Below, piece by piece: positions 24,660 to 36,600 of a stretch of DNA of 64,000 nt. Location of the stretch: assembly GCA_050084985.1 (NCBI GenBank), contig JBITNC010000001.1, forward strand, positions 166,408,001 through 166,472,000. Reading direction: 5' to 3'. A program made the translations under genes and the position numbers. The notes below the pieces were generated by a model. That model saw only the letters and a program-made list of their open reading frames with translations, was not told the DNA's origin and did not search any database. Origin of the DNA: Nageia nagi. Taxonomy: Eukaryota; Pinophyta. Positions within the stretch are counted from its first letter, which is position 1; each line of letters opens with the position of its first letter.

Positions 24660-24663
<4 letters not shown>
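24566..24663. repeat. CA/TA microsatellite inside G1 3' LTR
   Basis: A compound simple repeat of GCATGCATG, (CA)n, GCACGTGCACATGCATGTGC, (CA)n and finally (TA)n. In the 5' LTR the same place holds only a short (AT)n. The expanded TA tract is where G2 inserted. Confidence 0.9.
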
Positions 24664-24668
<5 letters not shown>

Positions 24669-25507
24669 CTAAAAATATCCCTTTTTAACTAGTAAACATT
24701 GAAATAATCATAAATCTTTATATAAGACTCAAACAAACTTGAAAACTCCATTATTGGATAGCTCTCATTGAGTACATGCAAAACGAGTGGTCACATGACC
24801 CCTTTTCAATAAAAATTGGCTATTTTGCGGTCATGTTAACATTGTTATAAAAATGGAAAACCAGTCATCGGCGACCCAAAACAAACGCCGACATTTTGAG
24901 CCAGTCGTCGACATCCATATTCCAATCGCCAATGACTCTGTAACAGCTGAATAGAAACTAAAATAGTAAAATAAAGTTGAAACATTTCAACTTTCCAAGA
25001 TGATGTGGATAGAGGGGGTCAGTTATGACCTACGATGGCTTTTCACTTCCTCTTACCAGCCTTGGAACATCTCACCCAAAATCTATAAATACAAGCTAAT
25101 ACAAAGCAATTAAGAGAGGATCTTGGCCCATTTTTGAAGTAGGGTAATGCTACCAAAATCTTGTGAGCTCATACTTTTTATTGTTTTATGCTAGCTTCAA
25201 TTTAATACATGTCGTACATAGATGCTTTGATGTTATTATCTTTTGCATGTGTGTAGGATTTACAGGTTGTCCATATCAAGGAGAGAAGCAAGCAAATCAA
25301 AAACAATGAAGATCTAATACTCTTATTTTGGAAAATGGTATTTGTAAAAGTCTCTTCCAAGGGAAAATTGTAGTTTTAGCTAAAAATCAATATCAATTTA
25401 CAATTACAACATTTCTACCTATTTCACATAATTTGAGGTTCAGTGAAGATTGAAGAATAATTGTATTTTATGTTATTCTACATTCTAGCTCTATTTTCAC
25501 TGCAACA
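24660..25507 (+). repeat. G2 5' LTR
   Basis: This 848-bp LTR starts TATAGACACCTAAAAATATC; the right copy begins TGTAGACACC, so the terminal TG has mutated to TA. It ends CACTGCAACA. The right copy (35,139-35,986) is also 848 bp and, by eye, about 95 percent identical. A TATA box (CTATAAATACAA) lies at about 25,083-25,094. It holds an unusual CpG-rich patch near 24,860-24,940 (TCGGCGACC, CGCCGAC, GTCGTCGAC). Confidence 0.93.
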
Positions 25508-25529
25508 TTTTGGCACTAGAAGGAGGGCC
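25508..25529 (+). promoter_or_regulatory. G2 primer binding site
   Basis: TTTTGGCACTAGAAGGAGGG directly follows the LTR. Sites of the form TTTGGCGCTAGAAGGAGGG occur in some plant gypsy elements. The one visible change (CG to CA) is a deamination-type change. The tRNA primer cannot be named with certainty. Confidence 0.65.
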
Positions 25530-26943
25530 CTTCCGTTATTGATAGGGAGGTTTTATGTTAAAAATGATTTTACCTTTCTATTATTTGTTTATTTGAATTT
25601 CTCCATACATTAACTTCAAATTTTGCATTCTATGCATTTTAGGAAATCTGTTGTAGAAACACTAGTGATTGGAATCGGACGTCGGTGACTCAAAAGGAAT
25701 GCCAGCGACTCTGACAAAATTCATATAAATGCTAATGATTGGAATCAAACACTGATGACTCAAAAGAAATGCCAGCGACCTTTGTCTAAACACTGACAAC
25801 TCATATTCTAGGTCGTTTTGTCTCTTTTTGTTATTTCTGAAAAAAATAAAATAAAATATATAATATATTGTTAAAATGGAAGGATATTTTTGAATGTGAT
25901 TCCTTTACCTAGAATGCATATAAGAATGGGTAGAAAAGGTTAAATGCATTTTTTATTAATTTATTTTATGTAAAATGTTATGTATTTATTTTCATGTTTT
26001 GGGTGAAGGGTACGTACACATTAACACTTTTTATCTTATCTACTTATGCTCTCCCTTTGCGCTTCATGCGATCTAAGGTGACTAGAATAGACCTGATAAG
26101 AAGGAGTAATTAATTCTTCTTTTCTTTCACATTCACACTATCATTAATTTAGTTGATTTATCCACACATAATGACCTCTTACCAAATTTGCCCTTACCAC
26201 TCCATTGGAGGTCGAAGGGATATGTGACTAGTAAGAGGAGGTAATTTACTACACATAATACTTCCACAATTGGAAGGAGTAAATGAATCACATTAATTTG
26301 GAATGAACCTAAATGAAATAAATCAGGTTTTTTGGTAGTATAAATCATATTAAAAGGTTAATGAATTGGAGGGATTTGAGTACACTAAGTACTTTCACTT
26401 AACAAAGTATGCTCTCACTTTTACGCTTCAAGCGATCCTAAGTGATCAGAAATAAGTTAAGTGAAAGAGGTAAAATTTATTCACATTTTATTTGGAAATA
26501 TACTTCACATTAACACTCTTAAAGATGTCTTCCCTTAGCACTCCATTGGAGGTCGAAGGGATATGTGACTCTTGGAGGAGTAATTGAACCTCACTTAATT
26601 AATTTATCTACACTTAATGACTTTTTACTAAGTCTGCTCTTACCACTCCATTGGAGGTCGAAGAGATATGTGACTAGTAAGAAGAGGAAATTTATCACAT
26701 ATAAAACTTCCATAGCTAGAAGGAGTTAATGAACATCATTAAGAGGTTGGATAACGAATCACATTATAATTAAAAAGAACAACAGGGTTTATTAAGGTTA
26801 AGATCCACTTAAAATAAACTTTTGATTGTAGCACATTAAAATAAGATAAGTAAATGAACATGAATGTTTGGGAGGGTAGTATGCATAAATGCATTTTACT
26901 TGTTTAAATGCATTTCATAAGGACTTAAAGGAATTTTATCATT
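25530..26943 (+). repeat. G2 leader with internal tandem repeats
   Basis: The 1.4-kb untranslated leader holds two repeat families. At about 25,660-25,800 a unit of about 75 bp occurs twice (GATTGGAATCGGACGTCGGT, then GACTCAAAAGGAATGCCAGC). At 26,040-26,740 the hairpin word CTCCATTGGAGGTCGAAG occurs at 26,200, 26,541 and 26,646, each followed by GGATATGTGACT or AGATATGTGACT. CTCCATTGGAG is an inverted repeat, so each could fold, as packaging or dimer signals can; that role is inference. Confidence 0.7.
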
Positions 26944-29900
26944 ATGAAGTTTGTTTTGGTTGCACTTTTAAATTATGTTTCTTTTTCTATCAAAGTAAAA
27001 CCAAAAATAGAAATACTATGTTCACATATTGCCAAGTCAACTTTAGATACTTATTCTACTTCAAAGGTCATGAAGAATGATTTTTATATTGACATTGAAA
27101 AGCTTTTATCATACTTAGCAGAGATAGAATAATGTACCATACCTCTTCTTCAATCCTTAGAAAGCCTTGTTAGATCCCATGAAGAGCTAGAGTATAGTTC
27201 TTCCATTCCTTCGCCCTCATCATGGGATGAGTTTGACATTGAAAATAATGAGCCCATCATGAAGATTGAAAACCCATCGACACACCTCATTAAATTAGAA
27301 TATTGTTGTGCATCTCCTTTTAAGACTATCAAACCTAATGAATCCAGTTTGCTAAGGGATGAATCGAGTATTAATGCTAAAGGCCTTGATGCAACATCCT
27401 ATTCTAAATCATATGACCTCCTAGAGTTAGATACCTTGATGTTTTCACCCCAACCTTGGGATGAATATGATATTAAAGAAGAGGAGTTTGACATGAATCT
27501 TGAGGATCTTTCAGAGCATTCTTTAGAATTACAATTTCATTCTCCTCCCCTTTTAGAGGCTACAAGACCTTCTATTGATTCCCATGAATCTCATGATATT
27601 CTTGAGTTCAAGGATGAAACTTGTTCATTCTCATCACAAGTACAAATTGGAGAGCCTCACATAAGAATTAAGAGATCCATAGATTGTATTATTGAATCTC
27701 AAGAATTTCAATCACAAATAAATGAAAAATATAAAAATAAAATTTCCAAAGCTAACACACATGAGCTTAGTAATGAACATCCATGTGGGGAAACAACATG
27801 TCATGATAATGATACAAAGTTTTATGAGGATGAATGTTGTTCGTACCCACTAAAAATACCTTCAAAATATCAAACTAGCTTGATGAAAAATTGGGAATGT
27901 GATAAAGAAGATAGCCCTACAATAAATAAATTACTTAGGAATATTTTCTATGATGAAAAAACTAAGAATATTTTGCAAAGGGAATCCCATAAACAACAAC
28001 AAGCATGTACTTCTCACAATCAACATGACAAAACCTTCAATGAGTTTATCGACAAAATGAGACAAGAAGAGATGAGACAAAAGTATGATGTAAAAACTTA
28101 TGCAAACCAAAAGAGTCAAGCTTGGGTGCAATTATCATCACCACTTAATTACCAAGTATGGTGATATCAAGACTCTTACTCTAATCAACAAAGAGAATTG
28201 CCTCTTGAGAGTTTAGATTATCAACCTTAAAGCCCCTCTTCACAAGCTAGGATAACTGACCCCACCTATCAAAAAACACTTCATAGGGCTAGGTCTTGTA
28301 TGGAAGATTTTGATAGAATGACCTTATATTCAGTAAGAACCTCACAAATAACTCCTCACTGTAAGATCTCAAACAAATTCTTCTATGATCCTTATGCCTG
28401 TGAGAAACCCCCATCGCAAGAAAAATGTAGAAAAGCTTTAGCTAAACAATTCAAGGTAGGAGAGATACCCTCTTTTGCAGAGTTGGAGGCAAAGAGAAAA
28501 CACATAGAGAGATATTGTGAAGAAACTATAAAATTTAGTAAAAGATATGAAGATGTTCAAAGTAAGTTAGAAGAGGAAGCCAAACTTGAAGAAAAGAATA
28601 TAGAACTAAAAAAAAAAGAAAAGCAAGAGCTTTACAAACAACGACAAATTTTTGATAAGGTAAAACAAGAAGTTCAAGATAGTTGGTTACTTCATGAGAA
28701 GTCTCAACAAAATAAAGTACAATCATCTACAACTCTTAGAAATCCAATGTAAGGGCATCATTTACCTTCTAATATTCCATCATTATCATCTTCATCATTG
28801 TTATCAAGATTTCTTTCTGATGATGAATCTTATAATTCATACCTAAAGTCAGAAAGAAATACCAATCATAGAAGATACCGAAAACATCCTCAGGGTAGTT
28901 GGACAGATAAAGAATTAGAAGATTTCATGAATAAAGAAATGAACATATCAAGGTTCAAGAAGTTAACATATGATGATATTTGCAATGAACCCATCCATCC
29001 AAGTGTCCCTAAGAAGAAATTACCTTACAACTTTGAAATACATAAGATAATTCCTTTTATAGGAAATAAGGATCCTAAGGAATATTTAAGGTGGTTTAAG
29101 TTTTCAAATTACCTAATTTCTAATGATGAGGTATTGATGATACATTTATTCCCCATGACGCTTGCAGCCCAAACCTTGGAATGGTATAATAATTTGCCAT
29201 GACATAGTATTTATTCATTTCCTCAATTGGCAAACTTGTTCTTACAACATTTTAGGATTTATATCAAAGAGGAATCTTCTATTAGGGATCTTGTAGAACT
29301 AAAACAATCTCAGAATGAATCAATCATTGACTTTGTTTCACGATGGAGGGATATACTCTATGGCATGCCCTATAATTTACCTCAGGAGGAGTTAGTTAAA
29401 TTATTCAGTCAAAATTGTTTAAGGCCTATAGCTAGTATATTACAAATCCAACGATATAATACTCTCGAAGAAGTTATTGCTCAGGAAGTTATAATTGAGA
29501 AGGTCAAGATTAAATATAGTGAAATAAAAATTATGAGAAAAGAAAAATATAACAAAAATGAGTATTGTAATTATCACCATCAAAGAGGTCATAGTACAAA
29601 AAATTGTCTAGCATTGAGAAATAGAACTCAAAATTCAATCAAAGATAATAACTTGGAAGTTGAAGAGCATACTTCTATTTCAGATCAAAATTTAGAAAAT
29701 TATCAAGACTCACTTCCTTCATATCAAGTAAATACAATATCTGTTGTACCTAATTACAGTCAAGTGACACCCACCTGGAATCTAAGAAATCAACCTATTA
29801 TAAGAATAGGTGGAGTTGATACTGGAACTGAAAACATACAAGAAAAACAAATTGATATATCATATAATCAAAAATCCAAAATGCAAGTTCCTCCACTGAT

Positions 29901-30759
29901 ACATCAGCCTATAATTTCTTTTTATGATCATGAGAGACAACTAAACAAGGGAATTCAAGGGTTAGATCCACCTCTCCATGTCATTGGTAAAGTAAATGGT
30001 AAAATTGTTAAGAGGATATTAATAGATGAAGGGTCAGATGTCAATATCATATCTACATTGGCATGTCACAAATTGAATCTTCCCTTCTCTCATATTTCTT
30101 TACCATCATTACAAATAAAAGCATTTAATAATGCCTTATGTTCAACAATAGGGTCAAGAGTATTACCCATCACCATTGGATGTAAGATGATACAAACATC
30201 ATTATATATCATCAAAGGAAACATTGAACAATATAATATTCTTTTAGGTAGACCATGGATTCAAGAAATGGAATGTGTCCCATCTACATTTCATGGTTGT
30301 CTAAAGTACATTCATGAGGGAGTACTCCATTGTGTATGAAGAGATGAAAATCCATACTCACATTATAATATTACAAAATCATTGAAAATGAAACCTCCTA
30401 TGCAGAAGTCAAAGGGGAAATCATCATCCACCTTTGCTAGGCAAGGGCATAATCATAAAGATATGAGATGGAAATTAAAATCCAAAGATGATTACATCGA
30501 TGAAATGCAATCTTTGGAACAACCTAACAAGGTGGTAGATCATATGATGAAAGAAAACCTAAAGCCTAAGTCAATAAAATACAATAAGTATGGACATCAT
30601 GTTTATCATCATCAATTGGGGCATGATACTAAACATTGCCACCAATTAAATCATGCCCTTCATGATCTGATGGATGATAGACTATTTGAATTAGATATAC
30701 CTTTATTGATAGATAACAATTTACATCATCTACAAAATACATATATACATTCCACATAA
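26944..30759 (+). pseudogene. G2: single long gag-protease reading frame
   Basis: One frame runs from ATG 26,944 to 30,759, about 1,270 codons, with no frameshift and six in-frame stops (near 27,130, 28,162, 28,228, 28,750, 29,200 and 30,337). Order: a long N-terminal region of about 680 residues with a K/E-rich coiled-coil-like stretch (about 28,440-28,680); a Retrotrans_gag capsid (IPFIGNKDPKEYLRWFKFSN, LAAQTLEWYNNLP, DFVSRWRD); zinc knuckle CNYHHQRGHSTKNC near 29,570; retropepsin-like protease near 29,970-30,300 (KRILIDEGSDVNII, YNILLGRPWIQEME; DEG in place of DTG); and a second knuckle-like HHQLGHDTKHC near 30,620. RT, RNase H and integrase are absent. Confidence 0.85.
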
Positions 30760-33700
30760 TTAAACAATGATAAATTATGTTATTTGCATAAGGATATTCA
30801 ATCTCCTTCACATCGTTCACATTGGGGCAGTCGTCCCCCATATTACTTTTGATCTCCTCATGTTTTACATAGATCACATTGGGGCAATTGCCCTCTATCA
30901 TATATAAAAAAAAATCATCAAAACATGATTTAGAAATCACACAAACATCAAAATATGATTAAAAACTAAAATGATCATATCTGATTTTGAAATAGGTTAT
31001 AACATGTTTATTGCATTTCCATGTCTCCCCCTTTTTCCACCTCATATTCATCCCCCATTATGTTGGAATATTTGAGTATTAGATTATATTCTAACGATTC
31101 ATCAAGGCATATATATTATATATTATCCATGATCACTTCCATACCATTATACAAATATGTTTAATACTTATTGTAAAGGAAATAGTTTAGGAAATTAATA
31201 TTCTTATTGACTTTACCCACCTTCATCATGAAATTCTTGAAACTTTGGATGATAAACAAACATGACTATGATACACCTAAGGTTATTACAGACTCATACA
31301 CATCTTCACATTTAAATAATCTTAAAACAGTCAAGAATGAGGTGTTACAAGAACATGATTTCAAGCGAAAGTATTACATGTTCATCCTATTATTCGCTTC
31401 ATCTCGAACCCAAGAATCATTTGATAGTTTTATTAAAAAAAAAAAAGGATATGACAAAAAAAAAATTACTACATCATATCAATGATTCTTGGGTGATTAC
31501 AATATCCTCTATCGGGGCTATGGATGCCTGACTGGTAGTAGAGCAAGGTTGTAGCGGGATCAAGGGGTTAATCCTCATCAGGGCTATGGATGCCTATCTG
31601 GCAATGGGGCATACCTTACGAGTGGCAACATGTCCATATTGGTTAGTGACCTTCTTTCCTATGGACCTCTGTATGTTTCATATGGATGAACTAGCTTATA
31701 TATTTTATGCTCTTGTGACATTTAGTTTGAGATTGTCTAAAGATGGAAATAAACATCATTGGACACACATGATTCTATGATAATTTTGAGAACATCATGA
31801 CTTTGTTTTATATCATCTAAAGAAGGAAAAATCTAATGATGATTGGTTAATATGGTCAACTTGAATATTATGATCATTACATTTCTTCATCATCCCATGC
31901 CTCCATCCCATACTATTTATTATTACATAGTAATTAATATTACACTTATATTTATCAATGCCTTGATGAGTTGATTAGTTTATCTCTCTAAATACTCAAT
32001 ACATCCTATGTCCATTCATTTGTTATACTATTTTCATATTAACATCCACCACCACCCCATACACATTAAACTATACCAACTTTCATATTTTATTATCCAA
32101 CATCCATATATTTCTTAATCCATCTTTATTGATTATTAAATTTGAGGTGCTTCCATATTATTTGAGAAAAAGAGTGAGTAATTGCTCTCCCCATTAATAT
32201 GGGAGTCAACATTATTGTTGTTAAAACCTTTTGCTTCTATTTTCATCTACAAGTTTAAGCAAGAAATTGTCCTTAGTAGATTGATAAAGGTCAACCCTAG
32301 AACATTGTTAAATTTTATAGCTTCCATTATTCTTTGGGATCAAGAATAAGAAATTATTTTCCCCATTGAATTGGAAGTCAATGTTCTTCTCCTATCATAT
32401 CCCATCCATTTCAACCCCCTAGAACATCGTTAGAAAGCTTCCATCATTCCTTGGGATCGAGAGTAAGAAATTGCTCTTCCCTTTGAATTGGAAATTGATG
32501 TTCTTCTTCCCTTTCCATTCATTATCATCTACCCATAAATTGAATGTGTGCTACATCTTGTTCCATATCCTTTGTACATGTTATCATAAAATAAAAAGTA
32601 TTAGTAGCCAAGTTTGATAAATGATACAATCTAATACTGCAATTTTTCAAATCATTATCCTTAAATTTGAAGATATTTAATAATATCAAAATCAACATTT
32701 AAAAAATAAAAATACAATAATCCCATATGTCTTTAATGGGATAATTGTTATCATCATATTCCTCATCATGAATCTTTGATGACATCAAATTATAAACAAT
32801 TCCATCTCGAAATCTTTGATAATGATTTTTGCAAGAAATGATAATGAAACCCATTCTGCTGGGGCAAATAGCATAATTATCAAACATTAAAATGTTATCT
32901 ACTTTGAGAGGAATCCATGTCACATACATGCTAATGGCACAGAGCCCATGGAATAAAGCGTTCCATGAAATAGCATATGTAGGCAAGCATGAGTACCTAG
33001 TAAGGTGTAGAACTTGTTTCCAAAATACTTTGATTGCGAAAATTCAAAAAGTTTATGTTTGATCATAATTTGGGGCAACTATGATTGTCCACGACCCAAA
33101 GCAAATCATTTGCCTCTACCATCAACCAACAAAATCAAGATTTAAAATATTTGTACATAAGTTGATAAACTCAAGTGTACGAGTCTTGACTTAACCACTT
33201 ACCAACCTCAAGTATATTATCATCTACTTATGAGTCTAGTGGTATTTGTATAATTCTACAATGATAACATATTAGTTTGTTTGTATCTTCTTAAGATACA
33301 TGACTATGTTTGCTCACCACATCAGGCCATAAAAAAAAAAAAAGATAACCAAATAAACATGCAAACTCGATCATAAACAATTTCATCATGAATCCTTAGA
33401 TAGGACAAACACCATTTATTATTTATGATCTTACAATGAATCACGAACTTCCTAGTTCAAATCATATGTCATGTTATGCATGTTTAGTTATCACTTATTG
33501 TTATATGTATTCAAGAAACCCTAGTCATCAAAAAACATGATTCCAATGATTTTTGTAAAACCTATTCTTCTAGAGTAATGACATAATAATCAAAATTCAA
33601 ATCAGTGCACACAAAGGGGATTTCATGTCATATACCTGACTCAGCTCCATACATTTTCTTGGGTAAACACAAGACACCCATGTAATATGGAAATAAGCCT

Positions 33701-35124
33701 GTAGTACCTATTTGGTGTACAACCAATGCATGTTCAAAATACTTCAATTGCAAAACTCAAGAAATCATACTTGGATAATTGGGGTAAATACAATTTCCCA
33801 TGACCTAAAATCAAACCTTATGTTCACCTATAAATGATTGAAACAATAAGGTTAGAATCATTCATACATTCATCTTACTTGTTCACTAGCTAATATATAT
33901 TAATTTTTTGAACAGTCTATCATCATCGTCACTGACATCATTAGTCAGTTCAAAAGGGGCCATAATTCTAAGAAAAGTGACACAATCAAAGTAAGCCCGT
34001 GATCACATAGCAATATCATGGCTACATCTCTCTTAAAATGTTTCTAAATTAAGTGCAAAACATTGTTAATTACAAAATCAAAAGTTATATGTCTACTCAT
34101 GGTTAAGGCAATTAAGATTGCCTATAACCTAAAATAAGATATTTATGCTCAATATGATTCTAAAAGACTTATGCAAAAGATCATCATGAAACCCATTCTG
34201 TTGGGTCAAAAGTAGAGAAAATGAAAGACAACTTGTATATACAAAACAAGCTTCCTATCACATACAAAACTAGAGTCTTGTCACGTAACTACCATAAACA
34301 GCACACAGTATGGAGATAAACACAAGTGAAGTTTTGATATACAACATCACTATCTCAAAATTGTATACATCAAATAAGCTTACCATCACATACTCGCTTT
34401 GGTATGCAGACACAAACTAGAGTCTTATCATGGAACTACCATAAATAGCACATAGTATGGAGATTGACACAAGTGTAGTTTTGATGTATTACAATATCAT
34501 TTTCAAAATGTATCAATTGCAAAAGTTAAAAAATCATATTCAGCCATGGTAAGGGCTATCCTCATGACAACACCAGATGATGAAATATGTATAAATAACA
34601 AGTTTTGATTTAGAGAAGCTATAATTATATCCTACCAAAAGATCTTAAGCTTTTATATGAAAAAAGATTTTGATGATATTTCTTAAAAATATCATTAACA
34701 TTTACAAATATCAAAGGAGATAAAATGTGATGTATCATTGTTACAGGAGATCATCTTGAAACCCCGTTGTCGGGACAAAGGACAACACCATCAAAACTCA
34801 TATACTAAAGAGGGCTTATACGTACATGTGTGCTTAGACATGCAAAATGACATAATAGAAATTTCATGCAACTGTCACACAAGCTCAACACATTGTCATA
34901 CCGAAAATAGTCACTTCTGAAGTATATTCAAATTTGTTTTCAAAACTACATCAAATGTAAAATGAAAACACATTTTATCATAATTTGATAAATCAAAATT
35001 TTGATTCATCTAAGAAATTGAGTCAAAACTTATATCATAAAAAAGCAACAATAAGTAATCAAGCAATAAATCTTATCATCCTATATTTTTGAAATCATCA
35101 ACCGCATTTCTCAATTGATAATTC
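30760..35124 (+). repeat. G2 3' non-coding region built of tandem repeats
   Basis: No pol is found in these 4.4 kb. Instead there are several repeat arrays. A TTGGGGCA hairpin word recurs near 30,824 and 30,881. GGGCTATGGATGCCT occurs at 31,515 and 31,581. A unit of about 115-175 bp with GCTTCCAT...TTGGGATC...TAAGAAATT occurs three times at 32,150-32,510. A unit of several hundred bases with GAAACCCATTCTGYTGGG and a distal CAATTGCAAAA...GGGGYAA...CCATGACC block occurs about four times at 32,840-34,780. Long repeat-rich 3' regions are known in the Tat/Ogre lineage. Confidence 0.75.
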
Positions 35125-35138
35125 AAAAAGGGGCAAAA
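35125..35138 (+). promoter_or_regulatory. G2 polypurine tract
   Basis: AAAAAGGGGCAAAA ends directly at the TG of the right LTR. It is the expected primer for plus-strand synthesis. Confidence 0.8.
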
Positions 35139-35986
35139 TGTAGACACCTAAAAATGTCCCTTTTTAACTAGTAAATATTGAAATAATCATAACTCTTTAT
35201 ATAAGCCTCAAACAAGATTGAAAACTCCATTATTAGATAGCTCTCATCTAGTACATGCAAAATGAGTGGTCACATGACCCCTTTTCAATAAAAATTGGCT
35301 ATTTGGCGATCATGTTAACATTGTTATAAAAATGGAAAACCAATCATCAACGACCCAAAACAAACGCCAGCATTTTGAGCCAGTCATCGACGTCCGTATT
35401 CTAGTCACCGATGACTCTATAACAGCTGAATAGAAACCAAAATAGTAAAAGAAAGTTGAAACATTTCAACTTTCCAAGATGATGTGGATAGAGGGGGTTA
35501 GTTACGACCTACGGTGGCTTTTTTCTTCCTCTTACCAACCTTGGAACATCTCACCCAAAATCTACAAATACAAGCTAATACAAAGCAATTAAGAGAGGAT
35601 CTTGGCCCATTTTTGAAGTAGAGTAATGCTGCCAAAATCTTGTGAGCTCATACTTTTTATTATTTTATGCTAGCTTCAATTTAATACATGTCATACATAG
35701 ATGCTTTGATGTTATTATCTTTTGCATGTGTGTAGGATTTACAGGTTGTCCATATCAAGGAGAGAAGCAAGCAAATCAAAAACAATGAAGATCTAATACT
35801 CTTATTTTGGCAAATGGCATTTTTAAAAGTCCCTTCCAAGGGAAAATTGTAGTTTTAGCTGAAAATCAATATCAATTTACAATTACAACATTTCTACCTA
35901 TTTCACATAATTTGAGGTTCAATGAAGATTGAAGAATAATTGTATTTTATGTTATTCTACATTCCAGCTCTATTTTCACTGCAATA
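35139..35986 (+). repeat. G2 3' LTR
   Basis: This starts TGTAGACACCTAAAAATGTC and ends CACTGCAATA, where the left LTR has CACTGCAACA. It is 848 bp like its partner. Flanking (TA)n on both sides fits insertion into the microsatellite of the G1 LTR, so the five-base target duplication (TATAT/ATATA) cannot be told from the tract itself. Confidence 0.93.
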
Positions 35987-36600
35987 ATATATATTATGAG
36001 TTCTATAGGATATAGAATAAGAAGAAAAAAGATCAAGATTGTATTTAGTGTGAACAAGTTACAACATATGTAAGATTTGTAGTTTCATGAAATAATACAG
36101 TGATCAATTTTCCTTTATTCTAAGTTTCTATTAGGAAAACCTTACTCCAATATTGACTAAGGCACATATCCACCTACACCCAATTATCTAGTGGAGTTTT
36201 CATCTCTTATTTCCATTTCCCATCTTTAAGTTCTTGTTTCCTATTTTATCATTTGAAGTTTAATCTCTAGAATTACAATTGTGACTTCCAACTTTCTAGA
36301 TTAGCCTTTTGTTTTAGCCTTTAATTATAGTTGTGTGATACCTATTTTTGGTTAGATTTGATTTGTTTCTATATTGAGTGATTTTACATTCATGAAGATT
36401 TGATTTCTTTCTAGTGTGGTGTGAAGCTTTATTTCCATTCTTCCTTGTTTTGAGTGATATTTGTTCTTTACTTTCAATTAGTTTTCTTTTTGATACAATA
36501 ATAGGATCAATCTTACTAAAATAGCATATATAGAGTAAGACCCCCCATAAAACTAAAAGACCTTGGATGATAATTAAATGACCAATTAAATAACCAATAA
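35987..36600 (+). repeat. G1 3' LTR, second part
   Basis: This resumes the 5' LTR sequence from about 12,335: ATATATTATGAGTTCTATAG, then GTGAACAAGTTACAAC, and ends TAAATAACCAATAA, matching TAAATAACCAATCA at 12,944. It closes element G1. Confidence 0.9.

Noticed and set aside
32840-34780. Spaced repeats suggesting a CRISPR-like array
   Set aside because: Units are several hundred bases long, degenerate and inside a plant retroelement; there are no short identical repeats, unique spacers or cas genes.
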